Source: Chara braunii (Eukaryota; Streptophyta; Charophyceae; Charales; Characeae). From it: DNA of 63,237 nucleotides. The notes under the pieces were generated by a model. It was not told where the DNA came from and searched no databases. It worked only from the letters and a program-made list of their open reading frames with translations. Position numbers and translations under genes: made by a program. The stretch lies in assembly GCA_003427395.1 (NCBI GenBank), contig BFEA01000244.1:947031-1010267 (forward strand), given 5' to 3'. Shown piece after piece: positions 1 to 12,403 of this stretch (position 1 is the stretch's first letter; every line of letters begins with the position of its first letter).

Positions 1-86
1 GGGGTCAGGAGCCGGGGTTGGGGGTGCCCACCCCCGGACCCCCGGACCCCCGCCGGGGCCCCGGGGTCGGGGCTCGACAACCCTGA
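1..86. mobile_element. Right-end remnant of a foldback-type element, cut by the window edge
   Basis: The first ~86 bases are very G/C-rich, with repeated GGACCCCC words, and end in CGACAACCCTGAG. After that the composition drops abruptly to ordinary sequence. The ending resembles the right ends of complete elements further on (ACAACCTAG at 43,612 and 15,749), and arms made of one short repeated word are typical of that family. Only one end is visible, so no target duplication can be tested. It could instead be simple GC-rich low-complexity DNA. Confidence 0.35.
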
Positions 87-262
87 GGGAATAGTAATTT
101 ACAATCCCAAGTGAGGATATTTACAGAGGCTTGTATGCGCGCAACAGTCTTGATTCACCGTGCCAGTAAACTAGGCTCTCTGATTGGCTTTTCCATGGGT
201 CTTTGAGAGTAATGGTGCCCTTAGCAAATCTCGCTAGGGCAGACGAGAAGAAGAAGAAGAAG

Positions 263-294
<32 letters not shown>

Positions 295-1518
295 GAGAAG
301 AACGAAAAGGAACGAAGCAGAAATGGTGAGGCCAATCACCACTCGTGGACGCTTACAGGTAAGTCAGAAGCCTACATGGACAGTAAAAGCTCACAAACAC
401 ACGCATTCCCCAACGCGTGCGCTCCAGGACTTTTCAAGGGACCAAGTTCGACCAAGCACACTCCCGCATCCACCTTACTGACCGCTTTGAGCTCTGAGAG
501 TGCCCTCCACATAAACTGCACTCATTTCTCATTGCACGTGTAAAAACCTGGCATAGGTACTCTCTACACTAAGCATAACAGAATGGAATCACTTCCCTGT
601 AATCCGCCAAGAACCTCACGTGTGCGCCCCGACTGCGCTCACTGTGTCCGTTCAGTACGTGTACCGGTTCGTCAAGGGGAGCCGAAGTGCTAAGCAACAC
701 AATAGGGCCTAAAAATCGTCCAGGTACATCCTTGTTCTGTGTTCGGTCCCTGTCGGGTGTAAGCCCCAGCCTGGTTTCCGTCTTGCTTCATAACGGGGCT
801 AACTATATGTACTAGTTGCTAGCTAATGCAATGGATATACGCCTAAGGTAGTGCAAAATATCGTTCTATTAAGCTAAATAAAATCATTCCCTAGCCTTCT
901 CTCCTGTTTTACAGTACTGTTCCTGGGTACTGTCCCTCCCTCTCTCCACTTAGTATACATCCGACTCTTCCTTCCATCGGCCTACCCTCTGCCTATCTTT
1001 CCTGTGTTCCGACCCATCCACTGTTTTTTGAACTTTTTTTCCCAATTCCTGTTGTCTAGTAAGTAATATGCAACCCAATGATTCTACTATCGGGTCTCCA
1101 ATTGTGCCTATTCTTTGGAATTATTTGCTAATTCCATACACAGTCCTACTATAGTACATAAAGTTACAACCCGGTGTCAGGTTCCGGTACATTTCGTGCT
1201 ACCACTCAATTTGAGACAGTTGGCACCCCTCCCTCCGAGTGATTGTTTCATTTCTCTCATGTCGGTCTATCGTAGGTATCGCAAAGGCAGTATACCACAG
1301 GTCCACTAAGGCAAGGACCCCACAACGATGTGGACTAGAAAAACTTTGTCGCGGAACGTTACTGGTGCCCCACAGCCTACTGTAAAGTCCTTGGAAGGTC
1401 GTTTTCCTTTTCTGAGAGAGCAGTTCTGAAACCTCACAACCCGAAATCATCAACTTGGAAAACCGGGATTTCCTGCTTTCACATGGTTTCCGACCTGGAA
1501 AAACACCTTGGGAAAAGT
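87..1518. other. Unassigned sequence with a GAA microsatellite
   Basis: No gene is recognised here. A GAA/TTC trinucleotide run of about 15 units lies at 246-292. Short open frames on both strands show no family motif. The 7.2-kb repeat begins at about 1,519. Confidence 0.5.
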
Positions 1519-4500
1519 TGTCACTGCGTTTTTGTATAGGGTACGGATGGCATGTGCTTGGGATGCCTTCAAGGTTTCCAAGGTCACGGATGCAGCCCGA
1601 ACGTCCCCGTGTTTGTCCATCGTTGTAACGTGCTCCTTGAGCACGCTCGAACAGACATCCTTGTTGCCCAAGGCAGGGCCGTTGTGAAGGGTATCGATGT
1701 CGTAGGGCGCGGTGTCCCGACCCTCCGCTTCGTACCAGGCGTCTGCTCACTTACCTCCACGGTGTACTTGTCGCTTGCCCAGAGAAATCAATGGAGTTCC
1801 AAGCTCACCACGGTGTACCAGGCAAACTCAACCACGCTGAAATTTTTATGGACCGGTCCAGCAGACACTTGCACTGGCAAAAGGGTGGGTGCACCACTCG
1901 ACTTTTCATTGTTCCACGCAGGCTTGGCGCCCTGTTCCACAGCAGAGCACTACCGGCCGGTGGTCGTGGTAGCTGTCGGGCTCGCCCAAGGATGTGGAGG
2001 TAGCAGAACCGGCGTGGTCATTTCTGCTGAGCGTCGAGCACTCTCTAACCGAGTTATGAGAGATATGCAGGTCAACGATCACAATTGTAAAGAAAAGGGG
2101 AAAAGGGAAGAAAAATTAAGAAAAGGAAAAAAAAATAGCGGCGCTGAAGGTCGTGGTTCTCGTTTAGTTAGAGGTATGAAAAGGCTGCACTGCTACATTT
2201 TCTTTCTTCTCTTTTTTTGTCGTTGTTTTTTCAGACTTAGTCTTCCTTCAGCCTCCCTGCGGGGGAACGAACGGTTCGTTTTCGAATTGTAGTTGTGAGT
2301 GAGCGGCTAAGGCTCGCTTGGCCTTCCATGCTTCGGTTACCGTAAACATGATCTGCTAAGTACGGCGCTGTGGGTCCCCAAAATGAGAGTACCTGATGCC
2401 GCGTTCGTAGGAAGCTCATCACCTCCCATGGAAGGTCATAAGCCCCCTCCTTACCATCGAAAGTGGGTATCAATCAAGTGTAAGGCAAACAATTGATTTT
2501 GAGGACCGGAAAACTTCGATTGATATCCCGTTATGAGACCGCCGCGTCGAGTCTGCGGTCGCTTCATGCCAAAGACAACGTGACAAAAGTGATTGACTGC
2601 AGATGGCGCCACAGGCGTTATGACCATTGAGGCCTTCGGTTCCTTTGTTTTAATAACGTATTTAGTTTATTTTTTAATTACAAATGATCAAAATGTAGAA
2701 TTTTGAAAGTTATTCGAGTCCCTCGTTCAGAACACAGGGGTCGCGATATGTAACGATCCTATAAAGGGTGAGGGAGGCGAGCCTCTAGATACTTGGGCAT
2801 GAGCGGCCTCGTTACGCCGAGCAGTGAACTAAGGGGAAAGGACTGAGCAGCGGGGCGAGCGTGAGGCAGCCCATCTGCGTGCGCATGTGCTGAGAGTTAA
2901 GTCCGGGTTATTTCGGAAGTCGGTTTCCTGGTAACGAACGTTGTTCATTCAGAGGGGCTCGACCGTGGTGCGCAGCAACGGGCTATATGGCTAAAGGCCA
3001 AGATACCTCCAGTTCCTTTGGAGGTGGGAGCGGATGTTTTGAGACGGCCTTGTGGTGTCGACTATTCTGGACTACAGTCACTGCAACCAGGAGACCAGGC
3101 TGAAAATAAATGCGGAATGTCGGACGGAAGAGGAGATGAGAGCGGACCAGGGACTGCAATTGGCTATTACGGAGCCAAAGATCGGGCAGGTGCAGGAGAG
3201 ATGGGGTCACTGATGAGGTGAAGGTGACCGCCATGTACCACGAGGTTGAAACCTCCACTAACACAACGGAGCGAGAACAACAGCACGTGGACCGTGACAT
3301 AGAAGCAGAGAGCGATGCAAGCGTCTTGGAGGCCGAGATCCAGTCCTGGCACGGACTGGACCAATGGTGTCGGCGCCACACACCATTTGAAGCGGTGGAG
3401 GACGACCCGAAAGCCAGCTGACGACGGGCACGAGACTAGGACCGTCACTCAATCACAGGGAGGGCAGACGCGATTGGTGAGAGAGAGGCCCAGAGGTCAA
3501 CTCATGTCGGTGGGTCTCTGAGAGAGAGAGAGTGGGCAGTCACGATTGAGAGGGAGAGGATGAGAGAGAGAGTGCGCACGGAAATCAGGCACGAAAAGAT
3601 AGAGCGGCTCGTCTCCGGGACGGGTGGGATGTCGCCTGCTAATCGCGACCGTCTGCATTTTACCTGAGATTTGGCTCGTATATTTTCGGATGAGTGGACA
3701 AGAGAGGGATTTAGCACGCTCGCCCCATATGGCTCATACGTGGCCAGTGTGGCCAAGAGCTAGCCATCACGTGATGCGAAGATCAGTCAGTGGGAGTCAT
3801 GCGTGGGTGATGGTCTAACAAGCGGAGGACGTTACTTTGATGGAGCTATCACCGGACGGTCGAAGGGGGCCTTTCCCTGTCACCCAGGAGGGACGAGTGA
3901 TAACAGGCGTGCCCCTTGCCTTGTTGACATCAACGGTTTTTTGCGAGGTGGTCTCTGTCTTTCGCTAGCGAGCCTGCTCCTCTAATCGAGATAAGTGGAG
4001 ATGAGATGTCTTAAAGTATCTCATGGTCGCTTTAAGGTATACTAGATGGTCTCTTAGGCTTCAACATATCTTGGTTTTACTCTTCTCTATCAGTGGCTAG
4101 TCGTGTTACAGCGGGGGACTAATGCTGCATTTTGATGCCTTGGGAAGACATACACTGACAAGGGGACGTTTTTACACATTGCGACTGACATTACTGGTCT
4201 TCACCTCTCACGCAGTCCGTGTTTATCATTATTGTCAAGGTGACGAGACTGATTGTGGTGCAGGAGGTTTGTACTAGCATCCAGGTAGAGAGGGGAGACA
4301 AGATCTTGCAAACCCCTTGTTAGGCGCGTGAATTCGTGATTGATTGGCTGGATCCGCTTCTTCGTGCAGACTATTTAGCTTTAGCCGTATGTTTCGTCCC
4401 TGACATGGAGAGGAAACGAGGTTATCGTTACTATCAGTATTACCATTAATAATCTACTACTTCTTGGCCTCCCGGTTTTAGTATGATAATGTGATGATTC

Positions 4501-4900
4501 GTGAGTTCCCGTTCGACAGCTAAGGGTATTGGCGCTTGAGGGTTGACTTCTTGGAAAATTGGGAGGAAGTTGGGTTAGTACGGGTTAGAGCCCATGTCTA
4601 CTTGTAACCGAGTAATATTCACCCCAATGATCGAGTAGTGATTGTTCGACGAGCGGCTACGCCGCACACCTTCCTCTGACCTTTCCGTGAGGGGCATTGT
4701 ATCTAGCGGAGCGAGTAGAGGGCGAGCGATGTGTTATGCCAGTTAGAGAAGAAGAGGTGTTATTGGGGTCGAGGTTCTTTTGGGGCTCTTCTCGAGGTCC
4801 CCTGCACTCGAACTTGCCATCAATATCGACTATGCTGCTCTAGCACCGAACATCGTACGAGAGGCCTATAATGTCTGTTTACACGGATTGAGAAGGTTCA

Positions 4901-5155
4901 GCACAATTGGCACTGTCCGAGACCAGAAACGACTCATTCTGCACCTGACAAACGATAGTTAAGTCGTGGTTCATTGTGAGTGGCCGCCATCACTAGTTAG
5001 CATTTTGTGTGCACATGCTGGTTAAGTGCAATTGGCACTGTTAAAGAATAGAAAGGGTTCATTTTGTGCTTGACAAACGACAGTTAAGTCGTGGTTCATT
5101 GTGAGTGGTCGCCATCGCTAGTTAGCAGTTTGTGTGCACATGCTGGACGAAGGCT
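4901..5155. repeat. 125-bp tandem duplication inside the left 7-kb repeat
   Basis: The block starting near AATTGGCACTG at 4,905 recurs at 5,030. Both blocks continue through GTTAAGTCGTGGTTCATTG and end at GTGTGCACATGCTGG. The corresponding part of the right copy (24,125-24,245) has a single block, so the duplication arose after the two copies separated. Confidence 0.8.
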
Positions 5156-5178
5156 CCTACATCTGGAACTAGGAGTAT

Positions 5179-5481
5179 TCAGCCTGAACTAGTCTTTGCG
5201 GTCTCTTGGCTCACAATCAGGTTGGGCTTCGCTACTAGTAAGAAGCCACATCGGGTAGGGTGACCTGAATCGACAGAGCACTTATGTGCAGGAGTTGTTG
5301 GAAGCCTAGTGTCTTCTAGGGTGGTGGACTTAAAAAGTGAAGGGAGAGGCATAGGGCACGATAAACCGTCGGTTGGAATTATATTTACAGATAAGGCTTT
5401 AAGCACCCCTCTTTTTTTGTTCCCTCCTACTATATCTTCCTTCTCTTGCCGTTCGACCTCTCCCGACGAGCAGTTAATCAT
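5179..5481 (-). CDS. Small ORF conserved between the two 7-kb repeats (unknown)
   Basis: A 100-residue minus-strand frame has a clear counterpart at 24,276-24,602. They share segments such as RQEKEDIVGGNK and RGVLKALSVN, then SGHPT-CGFLLV-KPNLI. I recognise no domain. It is on the same strand as the gag-like ORF at 20.1-20.6 kb, so it would be a sense ORF inside the LTR. Two copies of the same repeat stay similar whether or not they code, so this is weak evidence for a protein. Confidence 0.2.
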   Translation of the reverse strand: MINCSSGEVERQEKEDIVGGNKKRGVLKALSVNIIPTDGLSCPMPLPSLFKSTTLEDTRLPTTPAHKCSVDSGHPTRCGFLLVAKPNLIVSQETAKTSSG

Positions 5482-5846
5482 TAGTTAGGGGAACTAAAGG
5501 GGCACTCTTTAGGCATTGAGCGGTTTTCAAGCCCATTGGCTTGATTAGTTCTCCTCCCATCAAAAGGGAAGAAGTCTTTGGTGTATGTAGGGGATTGGAT
5601 CTACGAATAACTCAATCCTTACTCCTAAAGATTTTGTTTGATTTGATGGGAAAGAGGAAAGTTATTCTGAGGGCAATCGTTTATCTTTTGGCAAAATACT
5701 TACTTGAAGGGGATTAACGATTCTGTTGATTGGAGAGTAAAATTTATTCAAAAGATAAAATAAAGGAACGGATGATTGACCACAGTAACAGTCTTCCAAG
5801 AGCTTGGTACTTTATAGTGATGTCTCATTGAATACTTGAAACAATC

Positions 5847-6185
5847 CTACCTTGCATAATAGATGGAGGGCAGTTGCCCCAGAGGGGTCAAGATATGCGA
5901 AACTCCTGAATATGTTGAGTCTCCTGCAATACTAAGTGAAGGAGAATCGTTCTCTGGACTCTCACCCTTTATCAACATTCTACCTTGTATACAGGCGGGG
6001 ACTATAATTAGTAATGCCTTGCGCTGTATACAGGAGAGGGCTGCGATAGAGGGTTCGTCAAATACACAGCGGGTCAGAGTCATCTTAGTTCTGTAATATG
6101 CGAATGGGGGCACCGGTTGATTGTGTTCGGCACGATTGCGCGAGTAGAGTGAACTTTTACAAAACTTCGAACCGCTTGTGAACAT
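5847..6185 (-). pseudogene. Minus-strand ORF in the left 7-kb repeat, counterpart of the 162-aa ORF at 24.9 kb
   Basis: This 112-residue frame parallels the N-terminal two thirds of the frame at 24,915-25,403. Shared stretches include LFTSGSK, SSLYSRNR-EH-QPVPPF and IQGRMLIKGE-PEND. The left copy changes frame about 90 residues in, consistent with an indel. No domain is recognised. Confidence 0.2.
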
Positions 6186-7069
6186 AAGCAGAAACCTATG
6201 ACACCTAGTATTATACTCGAGTAGGGACGATAAGGGGTAACACGAGAGTCGTGAGAAGACGACATTCTACAATCAAGGAGCAGCGATAGGTCCTGTCAAG
6301 ACTCTGAGCGTTGTATATAGAGGATGAGAAATTCTCCTTCGGCTGCCTGAGTGACGTACTAGTGAGGACTCACGAGTCGTACAACCCGCTACACCCGGAC
6401 AAGATGCAGAAACGTTGCCCTTAGGAAAAAATGATTCTTACCATTCCCTTAGTCTAGGCGTTGCCATCCTTGTCTGTACTCCGTGGACTATTCGAGCTAA
6501 GCTCGCTCCCATTATCATCTAAAAGAAAACCCACTACGCACACAAATTTTGGATTGTATGCCATGGAGGATTGTATATTATTACGGGGTAAAGGTCGCTA
6601 ACCAGAGGGATGTTCTGCATAATAACCTGGTCAAGAGCTTGCTCTTCAAATCGTCACTAAGTTTTCTGTTACAATTCAATTTTTCAAAGCATTCTGAGTA
6701 CCGCAGACGATAACCGCGTCTTATCTCACCCCGACATGTAGAACTCTCTCAGGACGGCGTACCACAACCCTTGTGCGCAGTGCACAGTGGAAAACTATGC
6801 AATCTTAGTCAACTTAAGCAGAAAACCGACGACAGACTAGGTAGACGCCAATCTACCAAAGAACCTAACAACAGAGTGTCTCCCTAAGATCTTACGCATT
6901 TAACTTACCCTGAAAACCTCGACTGTTGATTGTCTACCGAGGAAGAGGCGTGTTGTCTGTCAGTTGAGGAACTAAGCAGTTGACCCTAAGTTTGACCATC
7001 CTCTATACTTTCCTTGTGCTCCAAGGGAGCAAGGCAGGAGAAACAATCCTCTTCTTCAACAAACTACCT

Positions 7070-8350
7070 CGAGGGAAGAGTTATGTGTAGTGAGGACATC
7101 CTCGTTATACCACTCATGCTCTAGTAGAATAAAATAGAAGGTTGGCAGAAACGAGCCATTAACGACGTTCGGCGCTATTTGAGGCGAGTGATGGAGAACG
7201 CATTCAGGTTTGTGAAAAATTAGAGGTTCATCGAGTATGTGGTCCACTTCCATGGGTCGGACGAAAACTACATAGTACCTACTCGTCTCTAGAGAAGATT
7301 GAACGGTTCAGGATGAAGTCAGGAAGAGTGTAAAAACGCTCTAGCCCATTTTCTCAAGGACTTCGTCCATACACCAATCGAAAAGAGTTACTCAATGATC
7401 GGCATTCTCTGTGCCCTGCTATCAGACAATCAGTATTCATCAAATTGTTAATTCAGTAAGATTTCGCCATCGGAGGTGTTACCAGAAAACCCAGTTAGAA
7501 TCAATTGTCATCCACTCACTTTATTTATCCCAAAGATCAGTATCAATCAAGTACTAGCCTCACCAAAAGATACTAAGATTAGTTTCGATATTCGTGCTTG
7601 CCAATGAGTGTAGTTCAGCGTTTCCCTGACAGTGGGTCAGTCTTGGCCAATCTCAATCAAATAGCTCTCAAAGATGCTTTTCAGTATCAGTATATTCGTG
7701 CAGTTGATTTCAAACGAGGAGATATGTCAAATCTTTGTAGTCCTTAGAGAGTTCGCAGAGGGTGTCATCCAAGACCTGAGGGTGTATTTGAAGAAGGGCA
7801 AAGAAACTCATGAGCACTTTGACTCAGTCTGGGTCTAAGCAGCTAGATACCTTGTTGGGAACAAGAGGGAGCTGGATGAGAGTGGTGTCAAGCTGATCTG
7901 CAACTTTGGACTCAAGCTCTACACGGACTATCTCAGACCTCCTGTCCCTTTTCCTCTCACAGACGGTTCATATTGGGATGGCTTGGTAGATCTGGCCAAG
8001 ATGTATATTTCTCCTCCAGCGATTGATTACGAGACGGTGACCGAACCCTTCGAGTTTTGACATCTCAAACGATGAATTTTCTCTCATTCGTATCTTCCTA
8101 CTCTGTGGGAGGAATTATATGTTATGGTTGACTTCCGTGTCGTGGGCCTTGGATGAAAGTGATCTAAGCTTGCAGGTTTCAGGTGGCTCTACATTTAGAG
8201 ACCACAATCTTAGGAGGTACATAGGCACGACTCGAGGCACAAGAAACGCACTGTCAAATGAGAGATTGATGAGGAGACTCTTAAGGGATGAGTGAGGACT
8301 CTTGACTAGTGTTGGTTGTGTCCACTCATATGTACTTTCTAAGATTATAA
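7070..8350 (+). pseudogene. Broken plus-strand coding region in the left 7-kb repeat (unknown protein)
   Basis: Read piecewise, the plus strand gives peptide blocks that recur in the right copy at 26.1-27.46 kb. Examples are RFIEYVVHFHGS, KKGKETHEHFDS, CNFGLKLYTDY, DLAK-YI-P-AIDYE and SHPYLPTLW-like text. Several in-frame stops and frame changes interrupt it here. I do not recognise the protein. It lies antisense to the gag-like ORF of the presumed LTR element, near the outer end of the LTR. Confidence 0.35.
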
Positions 8351-8747
8351 TGATTTCTTATTCTTCCCTCGTTTATCCTTGTTTGTCTCAAGTCGCTCAT
8401 TCCTGCTTAATTTGCATTGACTCTGCTTGATGATTGTTGTTTCTGATGATTTTGTCACAGTCCTCAAAATTAGCAAATTGACAAAATCGATACATGCATG
8501 ACTCACCATAATTTCATGTTTATTATTCGTGTGATCTTTGTTCTCTCGAATCAAAATAAAAGATTCATAAAACTAGGGATCAACAAAGACCTCAACTGAA
8601 CGGTCCCGCTCAAAGCCGGACGCACACAACGGGAAGGGATTTGCTTCAATTAATTTATTTTATTTATTACAAACTTTCAGCAAAATCCTGTGTGACAGCC
8701 TGTTGAATTTCTAGTTGCACGTGGCTTGAGTGGAAAAAAATGCGACG

Positions 8748-9560
8748 AAAATAGCGTCCTTCGTGAGGACATGACAAAGTTTTGTGTCCAGAACGAGTCT
8801 GGGTCGGCAATAACTTTGAGCTTTGATTAGGCCTTGAAAACTGTTGAAAATTTCTGAATTTTTATATTGACTCTGCTATCTTGATTGAACCATTATTCTC
8901 TTGGAAATCTCAGTTGCTAATTGAGTCTTATCTTTTCATGCGTGAGGTACTACACTGGACTGGAAAGAGAGACTGATATTATTTATTAGAGAGGATCGAG
9001 CTTGATCTCATGTATGCTTTGTGAGCCCTTGACATATTGAGAAAACCGAAAGAGGAGAACAAATCAGATTTAGGGATGTTAGTCAAGGATGCATTGAATG
9101 AGCTGACTAGATTCACTTCTAAAGGAGTACTCCCTATCAGTACGAGCATTGTTGGGTCAACCATTCTGGAAGTTCAACCATCAGCGTAGTGCTGACTCGT
9201 TTCTTGGAAGGGGATATCTATGATATTCATCCTTATATCAAGGAGGGAGGCTGCAAAGATGGTGAGAACTTCAACTGGCTATGAAAAATTGTTGTTCAAT
9301 CTATCTATGATGAGAAAGCAGACTTAGCAAACAAAGGAGGAAAGTGGAGTGGGGCCTAATGCAAGTAGCTTAAGAGACAGTCCTTATCCCTCCTATCCCT
9401 AACAGTTACTGTGACAAAATTAATTAATTGTCAATAAAGAACATGGTAATGAAGTGGGAGAAATGAGCGGGCTGCCACGAGGACGAAGAAAATTTCAACA
9501 GAGGAGATCAGACAACGAAGATCGGAATTTGGCAGACGATCTGGTCAAAGTAAAAAGAAG
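8748..9560. other. Region between the 7-kb repeat and the recognisable gypsy sequence
   Basis: No LTR, primer-binding site or clear coding domain could be identified. The sequence is AT-rich, and its short frames resemble the decayed coding sequence that follows. It may be the 5' part of the plus-strand gypsy element. Confidence 0.3.
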
Positions 9561-10198
9561 GTTGAGTGTCTCATGAAATCACTGAATATTTTAAGTAAGA
9601 GAAAAGTGTACCCTCATGAAGTTGTGAAGTTTGAGCTGGTCGAAAGTGGATGGGAACAAGAGTCATTCTAAATTCTGGTTTTTCACTTCATTGAGTTGGA
9701 CACGTATGACGTAAGGATCTATGTTCCCAAAGCAAGAAGTGTTGATGTTGTGTATGAGAGATGTTGATAATTTGCAGAGAAAGTTGTATTGAGAGAGAGA
9801 AAGAAAATTGAGAAGAAAAATAAGTGTTTCACTGGATTTACTCAAGTTACTTTTTTCGAGGGACTCTCAACTACTCATTTATCTGGTATCAGTCTGTCAG
9901 GGAACAATTGGTCAGCCATAGTAAATTTTGTATGAAAGGTGAAGATGTCTTAAGAAGAATACTCTCGATGGTAAGTATATTTGTTGTGAAGGGCAGACTC
10001 TATGAAGTGACTGAGTCTAATAACCCCTTCATAATTTTGAGACATGAGACACAAGAAAATGACCGTATAATATTTCACATTCTAGTGATCAAATTCCATA
10101 ATATCGGCAGCTTAGACGTGCGAATTTATGCCCCAAAGTGTTTAGAAAAGAAAGTTGATTATTTGGAGTGTCGGACACGGCTTATATTAGTCTTATAA
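9561..10198 (+). pseudogene. Decayed coding region with a duplicated DVRIY-PK motif (unknown)
   Basis: Two stretches about 400 bp apart translate to related peptides. The first, near 9,590-9,760, contains YDVRIYVPKARSVDVV. The second, near 9,940-10,170, contains LDVRIYAPKCLEKKVDY. Each is preceded by a comparable 50-residue block with FHILV or LVFHF text. The second is open for 124 residues (9,824-10,198). No family is recognised. The strand and position suggest a 5' portion of the gypsy polyprotein, but an unrelated decayed gene is equally possible. Confidence 0.3.
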
Positions 10199-10493
10199 GG
10201 ACAAAAGAGTAGCTTGAAAAACTACGGAGGAAAGTAACTTGGGGAAAGGAGGTGAGGAAGTTTGAGAGACTCCCTAGTTTCTCAACTACGAACGACTTTG
10301 ATGACATGAGAGACTGGATGCCTCTGATGGAGCCCATTGCCATAGTAGGTAAAGCAAGGGAGAGTCCTTGCTTCTGAATACCTTCGAGCACCAGTTCGAG
10401 ATCCCTGACTACATTCATCATAAGATTTGTCTTTTCTAATACTGTCTATAATGATAAAAAATACTCGGATCACTTGAGCACCAAACGTTTGGA

Positions 10494-11640
10494 ATGGTAC
10501 TGGAAGGAAGGGTGACCAAGATAGAAGGTACTCTTCGCTTCTTAGACAGGAATTTCTCCGTTTTGAGTGAGTTCGAGTTTGTACAACCTTTTCTTGATCG
10601 AATCAGAGATTCTGCCCTGAGGGTTGTTACTGATCAGACCGAAATCAGCTACCTGCTGAAGATAGTGAGAGTGAGGACAGTGGAGAGAATATCCTATCAC
10701 TCTTCCAGAGAACGAGTTTTTTTTGTCAAGAGAATCAACAATGACCCATAAGCCATGCAATTTGATTATAAGGTTATAGACCTGACAAAGTATTTTATGA
10801 TCCGAGGTACTGTAAAAGAATATCACATAAGACTGAGTAGGAATGATGAGAGAGAATGGATTGAGGATTATATTGGAAGGCTGAGAAGGATCATCTTGCA
10901 TTTGATCTCTACTCAGACTATTATTGCTTAGACTTTCTATATATCGAATTCTCAAGGGGTGGAGCAAACAAGAGAGGAGAGAGACGAGTTTGTATCTATG
11001 GCGAGACAAGTAATGGATTAAGAGTGGGAAAGAAGAGGTCGAGAGTGACATGAAGAGAGAGAGGGGAATATCATGGAAGGTTTATGGTCAAAATGGTTGG
11101 ACGAAGGACGTCTAACTCTTCTGCAGAAACTCATGAAAAGACTCTGGTTGGTGCTATACGAGAGTTGGTCCAGAGAGTTGATACAATAAAAAAGAGGGTC
11201 CGGTATTGCAAGAGCGAAGAGGCCAGATGAGAGGATATCATGGTTCAAAGGGCTTTAAGTGAATGATTTATTGGACGAATATGAATTATTTGGGCTCATT
11301 TATGGTTGGACAGACAAACAGCGACTTACTGTGATACTAACTTGAGATTGGTTGTCCAAGAGTTGACGGAATGGGCCACAACATAGGGAGAAGGTAAAAA
11401 CAGAATGAAGAGAAAATTTGAGAAAGACTCAGTTCCAACTACTACCAAGAATCTCCTTAATATCATAAGGGTTAAGTATCATACTTTTAATGTTTCCCTT
11501 CAAACGTTTATCGGAACAGTCAGAAAATTTTCATCTTTGGACGATGCTCAAAATGTTATATCTTTCTTACTGATTTCACTGACAATGAAAGACAAACAGT
11601 CATGAATCAAGCTCAACACTACCCTCTCAGGTGGGATGAA
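10494..11640 (+). pseudogene. Gag-like region of the plus-strand Ty3/gypsy element
   Basis: Charged helical coding fragments run from 10,494-10,751 (85 residues) to 11,405-11,640, separated by stops. They lead directly into the zinc-knuckle region, so the position is that of a capsid domain. The final fragment, RWDEIVAIVRTLPTVSHKKW, resembles the linker between capsid and zinc knuckle in related elements, but no diagnostic capsid motif is visible. The call rests mainly on gene order. Confidence 0.4.
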
Positions 11641-11684
11641 ATTGTTGCGATAGTTAGAACTTTACCCACGGTTTCACACAAGAA

Positions 11685-12120
11685 GTGGTCACTAGATCAG
11701 ATTTGTACGTTGTGCAAAGACTGGAGACTGAGAATGATATGAACATAGGGAACAATCTGAATGCTGACAATATTATTCAAAGGGTTATGGTTAATTGTAT
11801 GCCTGCTAATTGTGTTGTGGATGAGAAAAAGAAGAAGAAAGTTGGAAGTAAAGATGAAGAGGATGATGATTATGATAATGGCTATGGGAAAAAATAAAAT
11901 TCCTCCAGATTCAGAAAGAATGAAGGGAATGGTAGAAAAAGAAACAGAGAGAGAAGGAAGTACGAGGACCGTCCAAGAAAGAGTTTTATCTGTTGTTATT
12001 GTGATGAGGGAGGCTACACTACCACCTATTCTAAGCCTTTAGAAGAGGATGTGAAAAGTGGGGTAGTAAAGAAGGATAAGATGGGTCATGTGTGTGACAG
12101 TTCATGGAACAAATTGGATC
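11685..12120 (+). pseudogene. Gag nucleocapsid region with degenerate CCHC zinc knuckle
   Basis: A basic stretch rich in Lys and Arg (11,820-11,970) precedes ICCYCDEGGYTTTYSKPLEED at about 11,988-12,050. A retroelement zinc knuckle has the form C-x2-C-x4-H-x4-C. Here the two Cys are present, but the His position is Tyr (GGY) and the final Cys position is Ser, so zinc binding should be lost. The downstream acidic and lysine-rich text (EEDVKSGVVKKDKMG) is usual for the segment before the protease in this element group. It is followed by the foldback insertion at 12,404. Confidence 0.6.
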
Positions 12121-12403
12121 CCAGGCATCTTGTAGGTTTGAAACTTTTTGTCCTTAAACAAATGTGAAAAGAAGATGAAGAAAATAAGTAGAGAAAGGTT
12201 AATGTGAATGCTCACTTTCTTATTGTTGAACTGTCTGAGGAACTTAACAAAAATCGGATGATCCTTCCACCATGATTGACTTGCCTCTACAATCCCTGAT
12301 ATTGGTGGAAGACTTGTCTGACGAGACTTCCCCAAGCGAGCTTTCATTAACAAGAAATTATATTTTTTAGATTTGTTCAGAGCTAGTGGCATCAACTTCT
12401 GAT

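Larger units (their letters stand above)
1519..8747 (-). mobile_element. 7.2-kb long terminal repeat, left copy (possible solo LTR)
   Basis: This segment matches 20,794-27,883 in the same orientation along its whole length, with identity of roughly 80-92% by eye. Its left end reads TGTCACTG, against TGTCATGA in the other copy. Its right end reads TGCGACG, against TGTGACA. The flanking pentamers AAAGT (1,514-1,518) and AAAAT (8,748-8,752) could be a 5-bp target duplication with one mismatch, which fits a solo LTR. A private ~125-bp tandem duplication sits at about 4,905-5,155. Seven kilobases is exceptionally long for an LTR. A non-LTR segmental duplication is the main alternative, because the left edge aligns only patchily for the first ~150 bp. 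Confidence 0.5.

Noticed and set aside
1450-1671. Minus-strand peptide with armadillo-like texture (VLKEHVTTMDKHGDVRAASV)
   Set aside because: It overlaps the end of the 7-kb repeat, is a single unit with no second repeat, and has no counterpart in the other copy.
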